Below, piece by piece: positions 1 to 5,813 of a stretch of DNA of 10,299 nt (positions within the stretch are counted from its first letter, which is position 1; each line of letters opens with the position of its first letter). This DNA is from Lentzea sp. (GTDB lineage Bacteria; Actinomycetota; Actinomycetes; Mycobacteriales; Pseudonocardiaceae), in NCBI GenBank assembly GCA_030146905.1, contig JASLAV010000574.1, positions 1 through 10,299 of the forward strand, in the 5' to 3' direction. The translations under genes and the position numbers were made by a program. The notes under the pieces were generated by a model. That model saw only the letters and a program-made list of their open reading frames with translations. It was not told the origin of the DNA and made no database searches.

Positions 1-663
1 CACGTCGGCGACCGCGGCGTCGGTCAGGTCCGGCGCGATCTTCACGAGCACCGGGGTGTCGCCGGCCGCCGTGAGCGCCGCGAGGATCGCGTCGAGGTGC
101 GCGCGATCCTGCAGCTCCCGCAGGCCGGGGGTGTTGGGGGAGCTGACGTTGATCGCGTAGTAGTCGCCGTGGTCCTTCAGGGCGTTCAGCGAGCTCAGGT
201 AGTCCTGCACGGCGTCCTCGACCTGCGTGATCTTGGACTTGCCGAGGCTGATGCCCAGCGGAGCCTTCAGCGGCGTCCTGGCGAGCTTCGCGGCAAGCGC
301 TTGCGCACCCGCGTTGTTGAAGCCCATCCGGTTGATGATCGCCTCGTCCTCGCGCAGGCGGAACAGGCGCGGTTTCGGGTTGCCCGGCTGCGGGTGCCAG
401 GTGACGGTGCCGACCTCGACGAACCCGAACCCCAGCGCGGCCCACGCCGGCAGCGCGCGCCCGTCCTTGTCCAGGCCGGCCGCGAGCCCGACGGGGTTGG
501 GGAAGCGGACGCCGAAGACGGTGCGGGGGTTGTCCTGGTTGCGGGCGAACCGCGCCAGCGGGCTCAGCCGCGCCATGACGTCGAGCGTGGTCTCGTGGAC
601 CCGCTCCGCGTCGCCGCCGTGCATGCCGAACAACGCCCTGCGAACCACCTGCTTGTACACCAC
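1..663 (-). CDS. pyrD: Dihydroorotate dehydrogenase (quinone), class 2, partial (C-terminus off the left edge)
   Basis: Oxidises dihydroorotate to orotate, the fourth step of pyrimidine synthesis; class 2 enzymes are membrane-associated and pass electrons to quinone. The 221 visible codons show the family order: a short N-terminal helical stretch ([19 protein letters not shown]), then [23 protein letters not shown], the [13 protein letters not shown] segment, [16 protein letters not shown], the [15 protein letters not shown] active-site region with its catalytic Ser, and [10 protein letters not shown] at the window edge. The last third, including the phosphate-binding end of the FMN barrel, lies outside. 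The start is GTG at 663; a second in-frame GTG follows at 660, and an in-frame stop lies at 673-675. It sits 60 bp after the P450 stop on the same strand. No clear Shine-Dalgarno is visible, but a TANNNT box lies just upstream, so it may have its own leaderless promoter. Identification is secure; the exact first codon is not. Confidence 0.95.
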   Translation of the reverse strand, partial: MVYKQVVRRALFGMHGGDAERVHETTLDVMARLSPLARFARNQDNPRTVFGVRFPNPVGLAAGLDKDGRALPAWAALGFGFVEVGTVTWHPQPGNPKPRLFRLREDEAIINRMGFNNAGAQALAAKLARTPLKAPLGISLGKSKITQVEDAVQDYLSSLNALKDHGDYYAINVSSPNTPGLRELQDRAHLDAILAALTAAGDTPVLVKIAPDLTDAAVADV

Positions 664-669
664 GTGCCC

Positions 670-675
670 ACCCTA
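670..675 (-). promoter_or_regulatory. Putative leaderless -10 element for pyrD
   Basis: Read on the minus strand, TAGGGT is followed by 6 nt and then the GTG start of pyrD at 663. TANNNT ending 5-7 nt before a start codon is the usual actinobacterial leaderless arrangement. No convincing -35 was seen, so this is inference from spacing alone. Confidence 0.35.
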
Positions 676-723
676 TAACGGCAGCTCAGAGCGGGCGCGC
701 ACCCCCTCGTCGCAGCTCCGCCG

Positions 724-1962
724 TCACATCGGCTTCGGCACCTTGATGGTCGCCTGCTCGTCCAGCGGCATCCTGGGCCTCGTCCGGAACGTCACGGGCA
801 ACGTCCGCAGCCCCCTGCTGCCCAGCGACACCCGCCACCCGAGCGGCCGCGAGGTGTCCAGCGCGAGCCCCGCACACCGCCCCAGCAGCGTCCTGAACGC
901 CACGTCGCCCTCCAGCCTGGCCAGCGGCGCGCCGAGGCAGAAGTGCATCCCGTGACCGAACGCGAGGTGCTGGCGGTCCGCCCGCTCGATGTTGAGCTGG
1001 TCGGCCCGCGGGTAGCGCGCGCTGTCGTGCTCGGCGGAGGCCAGCGACAGCAGCACCACGTCACCGGCGGGGATCTGCACGCCGCCGATCGTGAGCGGCC
1101 GCGAGGCGAACCGCACCACGTGCGAGGTCGGGCCGTCGAACCGCAGGAACTCCTCGATCGCGCCGGGCAGCAGTGACGACGAGCGCTGCAGCAGTTCGAG
1201 CTGCTCGGGGTCGCGCAGCAACGCGAGCGTGCCGTTGCCGACCAGGTCGACGGCGGTCGTGTAGCCCGCCACGAGCAGCAGGAACGCCAGCGACGCCAGT
1301 TCGCTGTCGGTCAGCGCCGCCTCGCCGGTCGCGCGGGCCAGCCCGCCGATCAGGTCGTCGTCGCCGGAGGTCCGCTTGTGCACGACCAGGTCGCGCAGGT
1401 AGCCGGAGGTCTCCTCGCGTGCCGAGGCCGCGTCGCCGTCGGCCAGGCCCGTGACGACGTCGGCCCAGTAGCGGAAGTTCTCCTGGTCGACGGCGGGGAC
1501 GCCGAGCAGTTCCATGATCACGACGATCGGCAGCGGAGCCGCGAAGTCGGCGATCAGGTCGCAGCGTCCCGAGTCGGCGAAGGAGTCGGCGAGCGTTGCC
1601 GCGAGCTGCTCGACCCGCGGGCGCAGGGCGGCGATCCGGCGCGGCGTGAGCACGTTCGACACCGCGCGTCGCAGGCGCGTGTGGTCGGGGGCGTCGCTGT
1701 TCATCATGTGGTCGGACAGATCGCCGAACCACCACGACGCGAAGTGCGGGTGCCCACGCAGGGGTTCGGCGAGCGCGGAGCCGTGCGAGGACAGCAGCGG
1801 GTTGTCCAGCGCCGCGCGCACGTCGGGGTATCGGGTCACGAGCCACATCGGCACACCGAGGGTCTCGACCCGGTGCACGGGAGCTGACTCTCGCAGGCTT
1901 TTGAGCACCGAGTAGGGGTCGTCGGTGAAGCCCGGGCGCAACGCATCCAGATTTACCGCCAT
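724..1962 (-). CDS. Cytochrome P450 monooxygenase (CYP)
   Basis: A soluble haem-thiolate monooxygenase, expected to insert one oxygen atom into an unknown substrate using electrons from a ferredoxin and reductase, neither of which is in the window. With the ATG at 1962 it has 412 aa, normal for bacterial CYPs. Visible motifs are the C-helix DHTRLRR (about 93-99), the I-helix AGYTTAVDLVGNG (232-244), the K-helix ExxR (E271 to R274) and the haem loop FGHGMHFCLG with the axial Cys342. The I-helix keeps the conserved Thr236 but has Thr235 where an acidic residue normally sits. The start is uncertain: in-frame alternatives are GTG 1974, TTG 1998 (its TTGA overlaps the stop of the nei gene) and ATG 2010, and none has a good ribosome binding site. 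I chose 1962 because it leaves a normal 15 residues before the DPY motif. It probably belongs to the parA-nei-P450 transcription unit. The substrate cannot be told from sequence. Confidence 0.93.
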   Translation of the reverse strand: MAVNLDALRPGFTDDPYSVLKSLRESAPVHRVETLGVPMWLVTRYPDVRAALDNPLLSSHGSALAEPLRGHPHFASWWFGDLSDHMMNSDAPDHTRLRRAVSNVLTPRRIAALRPRVEQLAATLADSFADSGRCDLIADFAAPLPIVVIMELLGVPAVDQENFRYWADVVTGLADGDAASAREETSGYLRDLVVHKRTSGDDDLIGGLARATGEAALTDSELASLAFLLLVAGYTTAVDLVGNGTLALLRDPEQLELLQRSSSLLPGAIEEFLRFDGPTSHVVRFASRPLTIGGVQIPAGDVVLLSLASAEHDSARYPRADQLNIERADRQHLAFGHGMHFCLGAPLARLEGDVAFRTLLGRCAGLALDTSRPLGWRVSLGSRGLRTLPVTFRTRPRMPLDEQATIKVPKPM

Positions 1963-1994
1963 GTCGAAGGACACGGCTGGGAGAGCGTCTCGGT

Positions 1995-2756
1995 TCAACC
2001 GGACTGGCATTTTGGGCAGAAGTACACAAATCTGCCGTCGATCTCGTCCGATCGGACTCTTGTGCGGCACCGCAAACAAGGTTTGCCCGTGCGCTCGAAA
2101 ACGTAGTGCTGCACGCGCAGGTCGCCCGTCGTGGACTGTTCCGGCCGCCACTGGTTCGCCTGCAGGAGCTTCCTGGACAACGCAACCGCACGTGAGGCGT
2201 CCACGGACGACACCGGAGCCGTCGGCAGAACGCGCAACAGGAAACAGACTTCCGCGCGGTAGAGATTGCCGACGCCGGCCATCACCCGCTGGTCCAACAA
2301 TGCGATCCCGATAGGTCGCGAAGGATCCGCGGTCAACCGCCGAACGGCCTCAGCGGCGTCGAAGTCGTCCGCGAGAAGATCAGGACCGAGGTGCGAGATG
2401 AGTTCGTCCTCGCGCGCGGTGGGAACGAACTCCATGTCGTGCAGCGCGAATCCGATGGCCTGCCGGTCGTCCACCTCGAACACCGCACGGGCCTGGTGCG
2501 CGGGGCGGCGCCAGCGCTCACCCGGCCGGTAGAGGTGCCACGCGCCGTCCATCCGGAAGTGGCTGCGCAGGCTGTTGCCGTCGGAGAAGTGGGTGAACAT
2601 GTGCTTGCCGTACGTGCGCACGCCGAGCACGTCCAGGCCGGCCAGATCGATCGTGGCCAGCCTGGGGTGACGCAACTCTCCCCTCAACAGCGTCTTCCCG
2701 GCGAGCGCGTCGTGCATGCGCTTACCCGCGAGGAAGACGGTGTCGCCCTCAGGCAT
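1995..2756 (-). CDS. nei2: Fpg/Nei-family DNA glycosylase (endonuclease VIII type, Nei2-like)
   Basis: A bifunctional base-excision repair enzyme expected to remove oxidised bases and cut the abasic site by beta/delta-elimination. The protein (253 aa) begins MPEGDTVF: after Met removal, Pro2 is the family's Schiff-base nucleophile and Glu3 the catalytic acid. A lysine in the YGKHMF segment (about residue 51) matches the conserved beta-elimination Lys. The helix-two-turn-helix follows as LLDQRVMAGVGNLYRAEV. The C-terminus is a four-cysteine zinc finger (C227-x2-C230-x16-C247-x2-C250) with an Arg (R242) at the usual place before CPKCQ. The MPEGDT start separates Nei from Fpg (MPELPEV) and resembles mycobacterial Nei2. 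The ATG at 2756 lies inside the end of parA (ATGCCTGA, 8-nt overlap), so translation is probably coupled. A longer in-frame extension to 2804 is rejected because it would bury Pro2. Substrate range is not predictable from the sequence. Confidence 0.93.
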   Translation of the reverse strand: MPEGDTVFLAGKRMHDALAGKTLLRGELRHPRLATIDLAGLDVLGVRTYGKHMFTHFSDGNSLRSHFRMDGAWHLYRPGERWRRPAHQARAVFEVDDRQAIGFALHDMEFVPTAREDELISHLGPDLLADDFDAAEAVRRLTADPSRPIGIALLDQRVMAGVGNLYRAEVCFLLRVLPTAPVSSVDASRAVALSRKLLQANQWRPEQSTTGDLRVQHYVFERTGKPCLRCRTRVRSDEIDGRFVYFCPKCQSG

Positions 2757-3594
2757 CCACCGCTTCCTGGATCTCGTCGTCGTCGAAGTCGTGGTGCACG
2801 GCACGGCGCCGGCTGCGGGAGATGCGCTGGATGCGGGCGAGCAGCAGGTTGAACGCCAGCGCCACCTCGCGCGCGCCCGGCGTGCCCCACTCGTGGATCG
2901 GCATGCACGCGCCCTGGGCCTGCTGCACCGCCAGCCTGTCCGGCAGCGCCACCGGCATCACCAGCGGGCCGAAGATGTCGCGCAGCTCCTCGATGCGGAA
3001 CTGGTGCTCGTGCGAGCGCGGCCGCACCCGGTTCACCACGACGCCCAGCGGCTGCAGGTCGGCGTTGTTCTGCTCCCGCTCGTTCTGCACCGCCTCGAAC
3101 GCCCGCTGAACGCCCGCCACGGCGAACATCGTCGGCTCGGTGACCAGCAGCGCCCGGTCGGCCGCCACCAGCGCGGAGCGGGTCAGCTGGCCCAGCGAGG
3201 GCGGGCAGTCGAGCAGCACGAGGTGGTACGGGAACTCGTCGTACATGTCCCGCAACGTGCGCAACGCGTCTTTCAGGCGGTGCAGCCGCGACTCGTTCGG
3301 ATCCGGGTGGTTGAGCAGCTCCGCGTCCTCGGACCCGGACAGCACGTCGATGCCGTCACCCCACCGGCTCGGACGGATCGCCTGTTCCAGGTTCTCCTCC
3401 GACGGGTCCTGGAGGACGTCGTAGATGCTCGCCTTGGACTCCTCTGGCTCCAGCGTCGACGTCGCGTTGCACTGCGGATCGAGATCGATCACAAGCGTGC
3501 GGACGCCACGACGGAGCGCGGCCGAGGCGAGGCCGAGCACCACCGTCGTCTTGCCGACGCCTCCCTTGAGGCTGAGCACGGACACCGTATGCAC
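2749..3594 (-). CDS. Orphan ParA/Soj/MinD-type P-loop ATPase
   Basis: A 281-aa ATPase of the ParA/MinD superfamily, which form ATP-dependent dimers that bind DNA or membrane to position cellular cargo. The deviant Walker A motif KGGVGKTT spans residues 10-17 (signature Lys10 and Lys15), the A' motif is LVIDLDPQ (34-41), and Walker B is HLVLLDCPPS (124-133, Asp129). The C-terminus carries a basic stretch (RISRSRRR) followed by an acidic tail (DFDDDEIQEAVDA). There is no N-terminal helix-turn-helix, so this is the short chromosomal/orphan type. No ParB gene or parS-like palindrome was seen, and the surroundings are not the usual rnpA-gidB-parA-parB locus, so I do not call it the chromosome partition protein. 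The start is GTG at 3594. It has no clear Shine-Dalgarno, but a TAGAGT box lies 6 nt upstream. It is the first gene of a probable parA-nei-P450 unit. Its cargo is unknown. Confidence 0.9.
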   Translation of the reverse strand: MHTVSVLSLKGGVGKTTVVLGLASAALRRGVRTLVIDLDPQCNATSTLEPEESKASIYDVLQDPSEENLEQAIRPSRWGDGIDVLSGSEDAELLNHPDPNESRLHRLKDALRTLRDMYDEFPYHLVLLDCPPSLGQLTRSALVAADRALLVTEPTMFAVAGVQRAFEAVQNEREQNNADLQPLGVVVNRVRPRSHEHQFRIEELRDIFGPLVMPVALPDRLAVQQAQGACMPIHEWGTPGAREVALAFNLLLARIQRISRSRRRAVHHDFDDDEIQEAVDA

Positions 3595-3600
3595 AGACCT

Positions 3601-3606
3601 ACTCTA
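3601..3606 (-). promoter_or_regulatory. Putative leaderless -10 element for the parA-like gene
   Basis: On the minus strand TAGAGT is followed by 6 nt (AGGTCT) and the GTG start at 3594. The spacing fits leaderless transcription. No good -35 hexamer is visible. Confidence 0.35.
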
Positions 3607-3614
3607 GGGTCTCC

Positions 3615-3620
3615 TACTCT
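3615..3620 (+). promoter_or_regulatory. Putative leaderless -10 element for the methyltransferase at 3628
   Basis: TACTCT is followed by 7 nt and ATG at 3628, again the leaderless TANNNT arrangement. No Shine-Dalgarno sequence precedes this ATG, which agrees with leaderless translation. Confidence 0.35.
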
Positions 3621-3627
3621 GTGTGCC

Positions 3628-4347
3628 ATGCGACCGGACGCCGTACAACGGGTGCTCGACGCCGAATTGGCCGCCGCGCGTGAGCGCAGGGGCGGTGAAC
3701 CGCCGCGTGTGCTCGACGTCGGCGGCGGCAGCGGCGTCTGGGCCGTGCCCCTGGCCGCGGCGGGATGCGCGGTCACGGTCGTGGAACCCTCGCCTAACGC
3801 GCTGGCCACGCTGCACACCCGTGCGCGCGAGGCCGGTGTGACGATCGACGCAGTTCAGGGCGACACGGACTCGTTGGGTGTTCCCGCGGGTGAGGCAGAT
3901 CTCGTGCTGGCGCACGGCGTGCTCGAGGTGGTGGACGACGCACCGGCGGCGCTGGCCGCGCTGGCCGCCGCCGTGACGCCGGGTGGTGCGGTGTCGGTGC
4001 TGGTCGCGAACAGGTTCGCGGCGGTCCTGCACCGTGCGATCGCGGGCCGGATCGTGGACGCGCGCAGGCTGCTGGACGACGACGCCGGTGAGCTCGCGGG
4101 CACGCGCGACCCGCTGCAGCGCAGATTCGACGTCGCCGGACTGGAAAAACTCGTCATCGAATCCGGTCTGGCTGTCGAGATCCTGCAAGGTCACGGCGTA
4201 GTTTCAGACCTGGTGCCCGGTGTGGTGCTCGATGCCAATCCGGGTGCCGCGGACGCGCTCGCCGAGCTGGAACTGGCCGCTGCCACGCGGTCTCCGCTGC
4301 GCGATGTCGCCGCCCGCCTGCACGTGCTGGCCCGCCGTACCGCCTGA
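3628..4347 (+). CDS. Class I SAM-dependent methyltransferase
   Basis: A 239-aa soluble protein with a Rossmann-type methyltransferase fold. Motif I is VLDVGGGSGVWAV (residues 28-40). The end of strand beta-2 (VTVVEPSP) supplies the acidic residue that normally binds the SAM ribose. Later come a GEADLVLAHGVLEVVDD segment (motif IV region) and VTPGGAVSVLVANR (strand 5), the usual order for small-molecule methyltransferases of the Methyltransf_11/SmtA type. The C-terminal third (FDVAGLEKLVIESGLAVEILQGHGVVSDLVPG) fits the common end of this family. The open frame continues upstream to 2716, but that part is the shadow of parA and nei. ATG 3628 is chosen because it follows the divergent promoter gap and leaves the normal 25-30 residues before motif I. 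It diverges from parA and ends 98 bp before sigma-1. The methyl acceptor is unknown. Confidence 0.88.
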   Translation: MRPDAVQRVLDAELAAARERRGGEPPRVLDVGGGSGVWAVPLAAAGCAVTVVEPSPNALATLHTRAREAGVTIDAVQGDTDSLGVPAGEADLVLAHGVLEVVDDAPAALAALAAAVTPGGAVSVLVANRFAAVLHRAIAGRIVDARRLLDDDAGELAGTRDPLQRRFDVAGLEKLVIESGLAVEILQGHGVVSDLVPGVVLDANPGAADALAELELAAATRSPLRDVAARLHVLARRTA

Positions 4348-4350
4348 CAG

Positions 4351-4358
4351 CGTTTGCA
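4351..4358 (+). promoter_or_regulatory. Shared leader box CGTTTGCA upstream of sigma-1
   Basis: CGTTTGCA lies 3 nt after the TGA stop of the preceding gene and starts 95 nt before the sigma-1 ATG. The identical 8-mer starts 99 nt before the sigma-3 ATG, also just after a stop codon, and CGTTTGGG sits in the equivalent place before sigma-2. It may be a promoter or activator element common to these genes. Function is inferred from recurrence only. Confidence 0.3.
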
Positions 4359-4370
4359 ATCGAGACTTCA

Positions 4371-4390
4371 TGGTCCCGATGAGTGGTCCC
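4371..4390 (+). repeat. TGGTCCC direct repeat in the sigma-1 leader
   Basis: TGGTCCC occurs at 4371-4377 and 4384-4390, 13 bp apart start to start. The complementary GGGACC appears at 4434-4439, overlapping the presumed sigma-1 ribosome binding site. Either repeat could pair with that site in the transcript, so a translational switch is possible but unproven. Confidence 0.4.
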
Positions 4391-4445
4391 AAACGGCTTG
4401 GCGGCGAAAGATGATGTCTCCGCTGCCTAAGTAGGGACCGACACG

Positions 4446-5015
4446 ATGGAAAGTTCCGACCTGCTGGCCTCCATGGTCAACGAGGCCGTCGCGGGTGACC
4501 GGCATGCCGTCGAACGGCTGCTGGCGTCCGTGCGGCCGCTCGTGGCGCGGTACTGCCGTGCGCGCGTTGGCCGCCATGAACGCGCATACGCGTCCGCGGA
4601 CGACGTGGCGCAGGAGGTCTGCCTGGCGGTGCTGACGGCGTTGCCCACCTATCGCGAGCAGGGCCGGCCGTTCCTCGCGTTCGTCTACGGCATCGCCGCG
4701 CACAAGGTCGCGGACGCGCACCGGGTGTCGGCGCGCAACCGCTCCGAACCGGTCGCCGAGGTGCCGGACGGGCCGTCGACGGCCATCGACCCGGAGGAGA
4801 ACGCGCTGCTCGGGTCCCTCTCGGTGCGGCTCGGCCAGTTGCTGCGCGTGCTGCCGGACAAGCAGCGCGAGATCCTGCTGTTGCGGGTCGTCGGCGGGCT
4901 GACGGCCGAGGAGACGGCCGAGGCGACCGGCTCGACGCCGGGTGCCGTCCGGGTCGCCCAGCACCGCGCCCTGGTCAAGCTGAGGTCGTCCGTGGGGGTC
5001 GAGGAGCTGATTTGA
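4446..5015 (+). CDS. Sigma-1: SigD/ShbA-type ECF RNA polymerase sigma factor
   Basis: A 189-aa sigma-70 family protein with only sigma region 2 (about 25-95) and region 4 (about 128-182), the ECF layout. Region 2 reads RPLVARYCRARVG, then DDVAQEVCLAVLTALPTYR and GRPFLAFVYGIAAHKVADAHR; region 4 has LPDKQREILLLRVVGGLTAEETAEATGSTPGAVRVAQHRAL with its helix-turn-helix. These blocks match Mycobacterium SigD and Streptomyces ShbA, the sigma factor that drives transcription of the principal sigma gene hrdB. The C-terminal tail (SSVGVEELI) lacks the basic KE-type end of its paralogues. ATG 4446 has AGGGA 8 nt upstream and gives the Met-Glu-Ser-Ser start shared with sigma-2 and sigma-3. Its TGA overlaps the start of the next gene by 4 nt (TTGA). 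No anti-sigma gene is adjacent. It is not in the usual sigD neighbourhood near guaB, so it is more likely an extra copy than the core sigD. Confidence 0.94.
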   Translation: MESSDLLASMVNEAVAGDRHAVERLLASVRPLVARYCRARVGRHERAYASADDVAQEVCLAVLTALPTYREQGRPFLAFVYGIAAHKVADAHRVSARNRSEPVAEVPDGPSTAIDPEENALLGSLSVRLGQLLRVLPDKQREILLLRVVGGLTAEETAEATGSTPGAVRVAQHRALVKLRSSVGVEELI

Positions 5016-5728
5016 CGCGCGCCTTCTACGACGGGCTGGCCGGGACGTACGACCTGATGTTCCCGGACTGGGACGCGTCGATGGCCCGGCAGGCGTCGCA
5101 GCTCGCGGAGTTCGTCCCGGAGGGTGCGCGCGTCCTGGACTGCGCGTGCGGTATCGGCACGCAGGCGATCGGCCTGGCGCTGCGCGGGTACGAGGTCGTC
5201 GGCTCGGATCTGAGCCCCAAGGCGGCTTCTCGGGCCGTCGCGGAGGCGTCGGCGCGTGGTGTCACGTTGCCCGTGTTCGCCGCGGACATGCGTTCGCTGC
5301 CGTTCGCTGCGGATTCGTTCGACGTCGTGCTCGCCGCGGACAACGCGCTGCCTCACCTGTTGACCCCGGAAGACATCCTGGCGGCCTTGCGGGAGATGCG
5401 GCGCGTGCTCCGGCCCGGTGGCCGGCTGATCATCTCGACGCGCGACTACGACGCGATCCGCCGCGACCGGCCGACCTCGACGCCGCCGTCGGTCGGTCCT
5501 GGCCGTGTCGTGTGGTTCCAGCTGTGGAATTGGGACGGTGACCGGTACGAGCTGGAGATGTTCCGGCTGACCGAGGACGTCCCCTGGCGCGTCGTGGTGA
5601 GCAAGGCACGGTATTGGGCGATTACCCGTCATGAGATCACCGAGTTGGCGGAACGCGCGGGTTTCGATTACGTGCAGTGGTTGCTCCACGCCTACTGCCA
5701 ACCGCTGATGGTTGCGCCAAATGGGTGA
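5012..5728 (+). CDS. Glycine N-methyltransferase-like class I SAM methyltransferase, coupled to sigma-1
   Basis: A 238-aa methyltransferase. It begins with the FYDGLAGTYDLMFPDW segment typical of the glycine/sarcosine N-methyltransferase group. SAM motif I is VLDCACGIGTQAIGLA (residues 41-56), with Asp66 at the end of strand 2 (EVVGSDLSP), then AADMRSLP, the FDVVLAADNALPHLL motif IV region (103-117) and LRPGGRLIISTRDYD (strand 5). The acceptor is unknown; the group includes enzymes acting on amino acids and other small molecules, so osmolyte synthesis is only one possibility. The start is TTG 5012, whose TTGA overlaps the sigma-1 stop; GAGGAG at 5001-5006 is well placed as ribosome binding site. 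This points to translational coupling with sigma-1. The last codons overlap an inverted repeat before sigma-2. The TTG start is my best reading; no ATG or GTG nearby keeps the N-terminal motif. Confidence 0.9.
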   Translation: MTRAFYDGLAGTYDLMFPDWDASMARQASQLAEFVPEGARVLDCACGIGTQAIGLALRGYEVVGSDLSPKAASRAVAEASARGVTLPVFAADMRSLPFAADSFDVVLAADNALPHLLTPEDILAALREMRRVLRPGGRLIISTRDYDAIRRDRPTSTPPSVGPGRVVWFQLWNWDGDRYELEMFRLTEDVPWRVVVSKARYWAITRHEITELAERAGFDYVQWLLHAYCQPLMVAPNG

Positions 5729-5735
5729 CGTTTGG
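5717..5735. repeat. Inverted repeat CCAAA-N9-TTTGG at the methyltransferase stop, upstream of sigma-2
   Basis: CCAAAtgggtgacgTTTGG has perfect 5-bp arms and spans the stop codon of the methyltransferase. Its right arm lies within the CGTTTG box that recurs before sigma-1 and sigma-3. Related CCAAACG sequences occur at 4389 and 6432 in the other two leaders. It could be a dimeric regulator site; there is no T-run to suggest a terminator. Confidence 0.35.
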
Positions 5736-5736
5736 G
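5729..5736 (+). promoter_or_regulatory. Shared leader box CGTTTGGG upstream of sigma-2
   Basis: CGTTTGGG starts inside the TGAC of the preceding stop and 85 nt before the sigma-2 ATG. It is the counterpart of CGTTTGCA in the sigma-1 and sigma-3 leaders, differing in the last two bases. The role is inferred. Confidence 0.28.
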
Positions 5737-5775
5737 GTTCATTCCTACTTTCCGCATAAGGAGTGACGCGTCGCA

Positions 5776-5793
5776 CGTCTCCACTCCGAGACG
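5776..5793 (+). promoter_or_regulatory. Hairpin in the sigma-2 leader
   Basis: CGTCTCcactccGAGACG forms a perfect 6-bp stem with a 6-nt loop, ending 5 nt before the GAGGGGG ribosome binding site (5799-5805). An 8-bp palindrome GACGCGTC lies just upstream at 5765-5772. If transcribed, the stem could influence access to the ribosome binding site. There is no U-run, so it is not a typical terminator. Confidence 0.35.
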
Positions 5794-5813
5794 AAGACGA
5801 GGGGGCACTTCGA

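Larger units (their letters stand above)
3598..3620. repeat. Direct repeat CCTACTCT in the divergent parA / methyltransferase promoter gap
   Basis: CCTACTCT occurs at 3598-3605 and again at 3613-3620, 15 bp start to start, inside the 33-bp gap between the two divergent start codons. Each copy overlaps one of the putative -10 boxes: TAGAGT on the minus strand and TACTCT on the plus strand. It could be an operator for joint control, or simply the same -10-like sequence arising twice. The repeat is seen directly; the role is inferred. Confidence 0.4.

Noticed and set aside
227..955. Plus-strand ORF across pyrD and the P450 3' end
   Set aside because: It is antisense to both genes and shows no recognisable domain; long open antisense frames are normal at this G+C content.
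2749..3594. Chromosome or plasmid partition locus
   Set aside because: No ParB gene and no parS-like palindrome (TGTTTCACGTGAAACA type) was seen, and the neighbours are not those of the chromosomal parAB locus.
2716..3627. Upstream continuation of the methyltransferase frame into parA and nei, giving a 543-residue ORF
   Set aside because: It is the antisense shadow of two well-conserved minus-strand genes, has Arg/His/Gln-rich low-complexity composition, and no family motif.
724..5728. Natural product gene cluster built around the P450 and the two methyltransferases
   Set aside because: The genes lie in different units and orientations among repair, pyrimidine and sigma genes, and no synthase, transporter or other tailoring gene is present.
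5763..5813. GTG 5763 as the sigma-2 start, adding 17 residues
   Set aside because: AAGGA abuts this GTG with no spacer, whereas ATG 5814 has GAGGGGG at 8 nt and restores the MESS start shared with sigma-1 and sigma-3.
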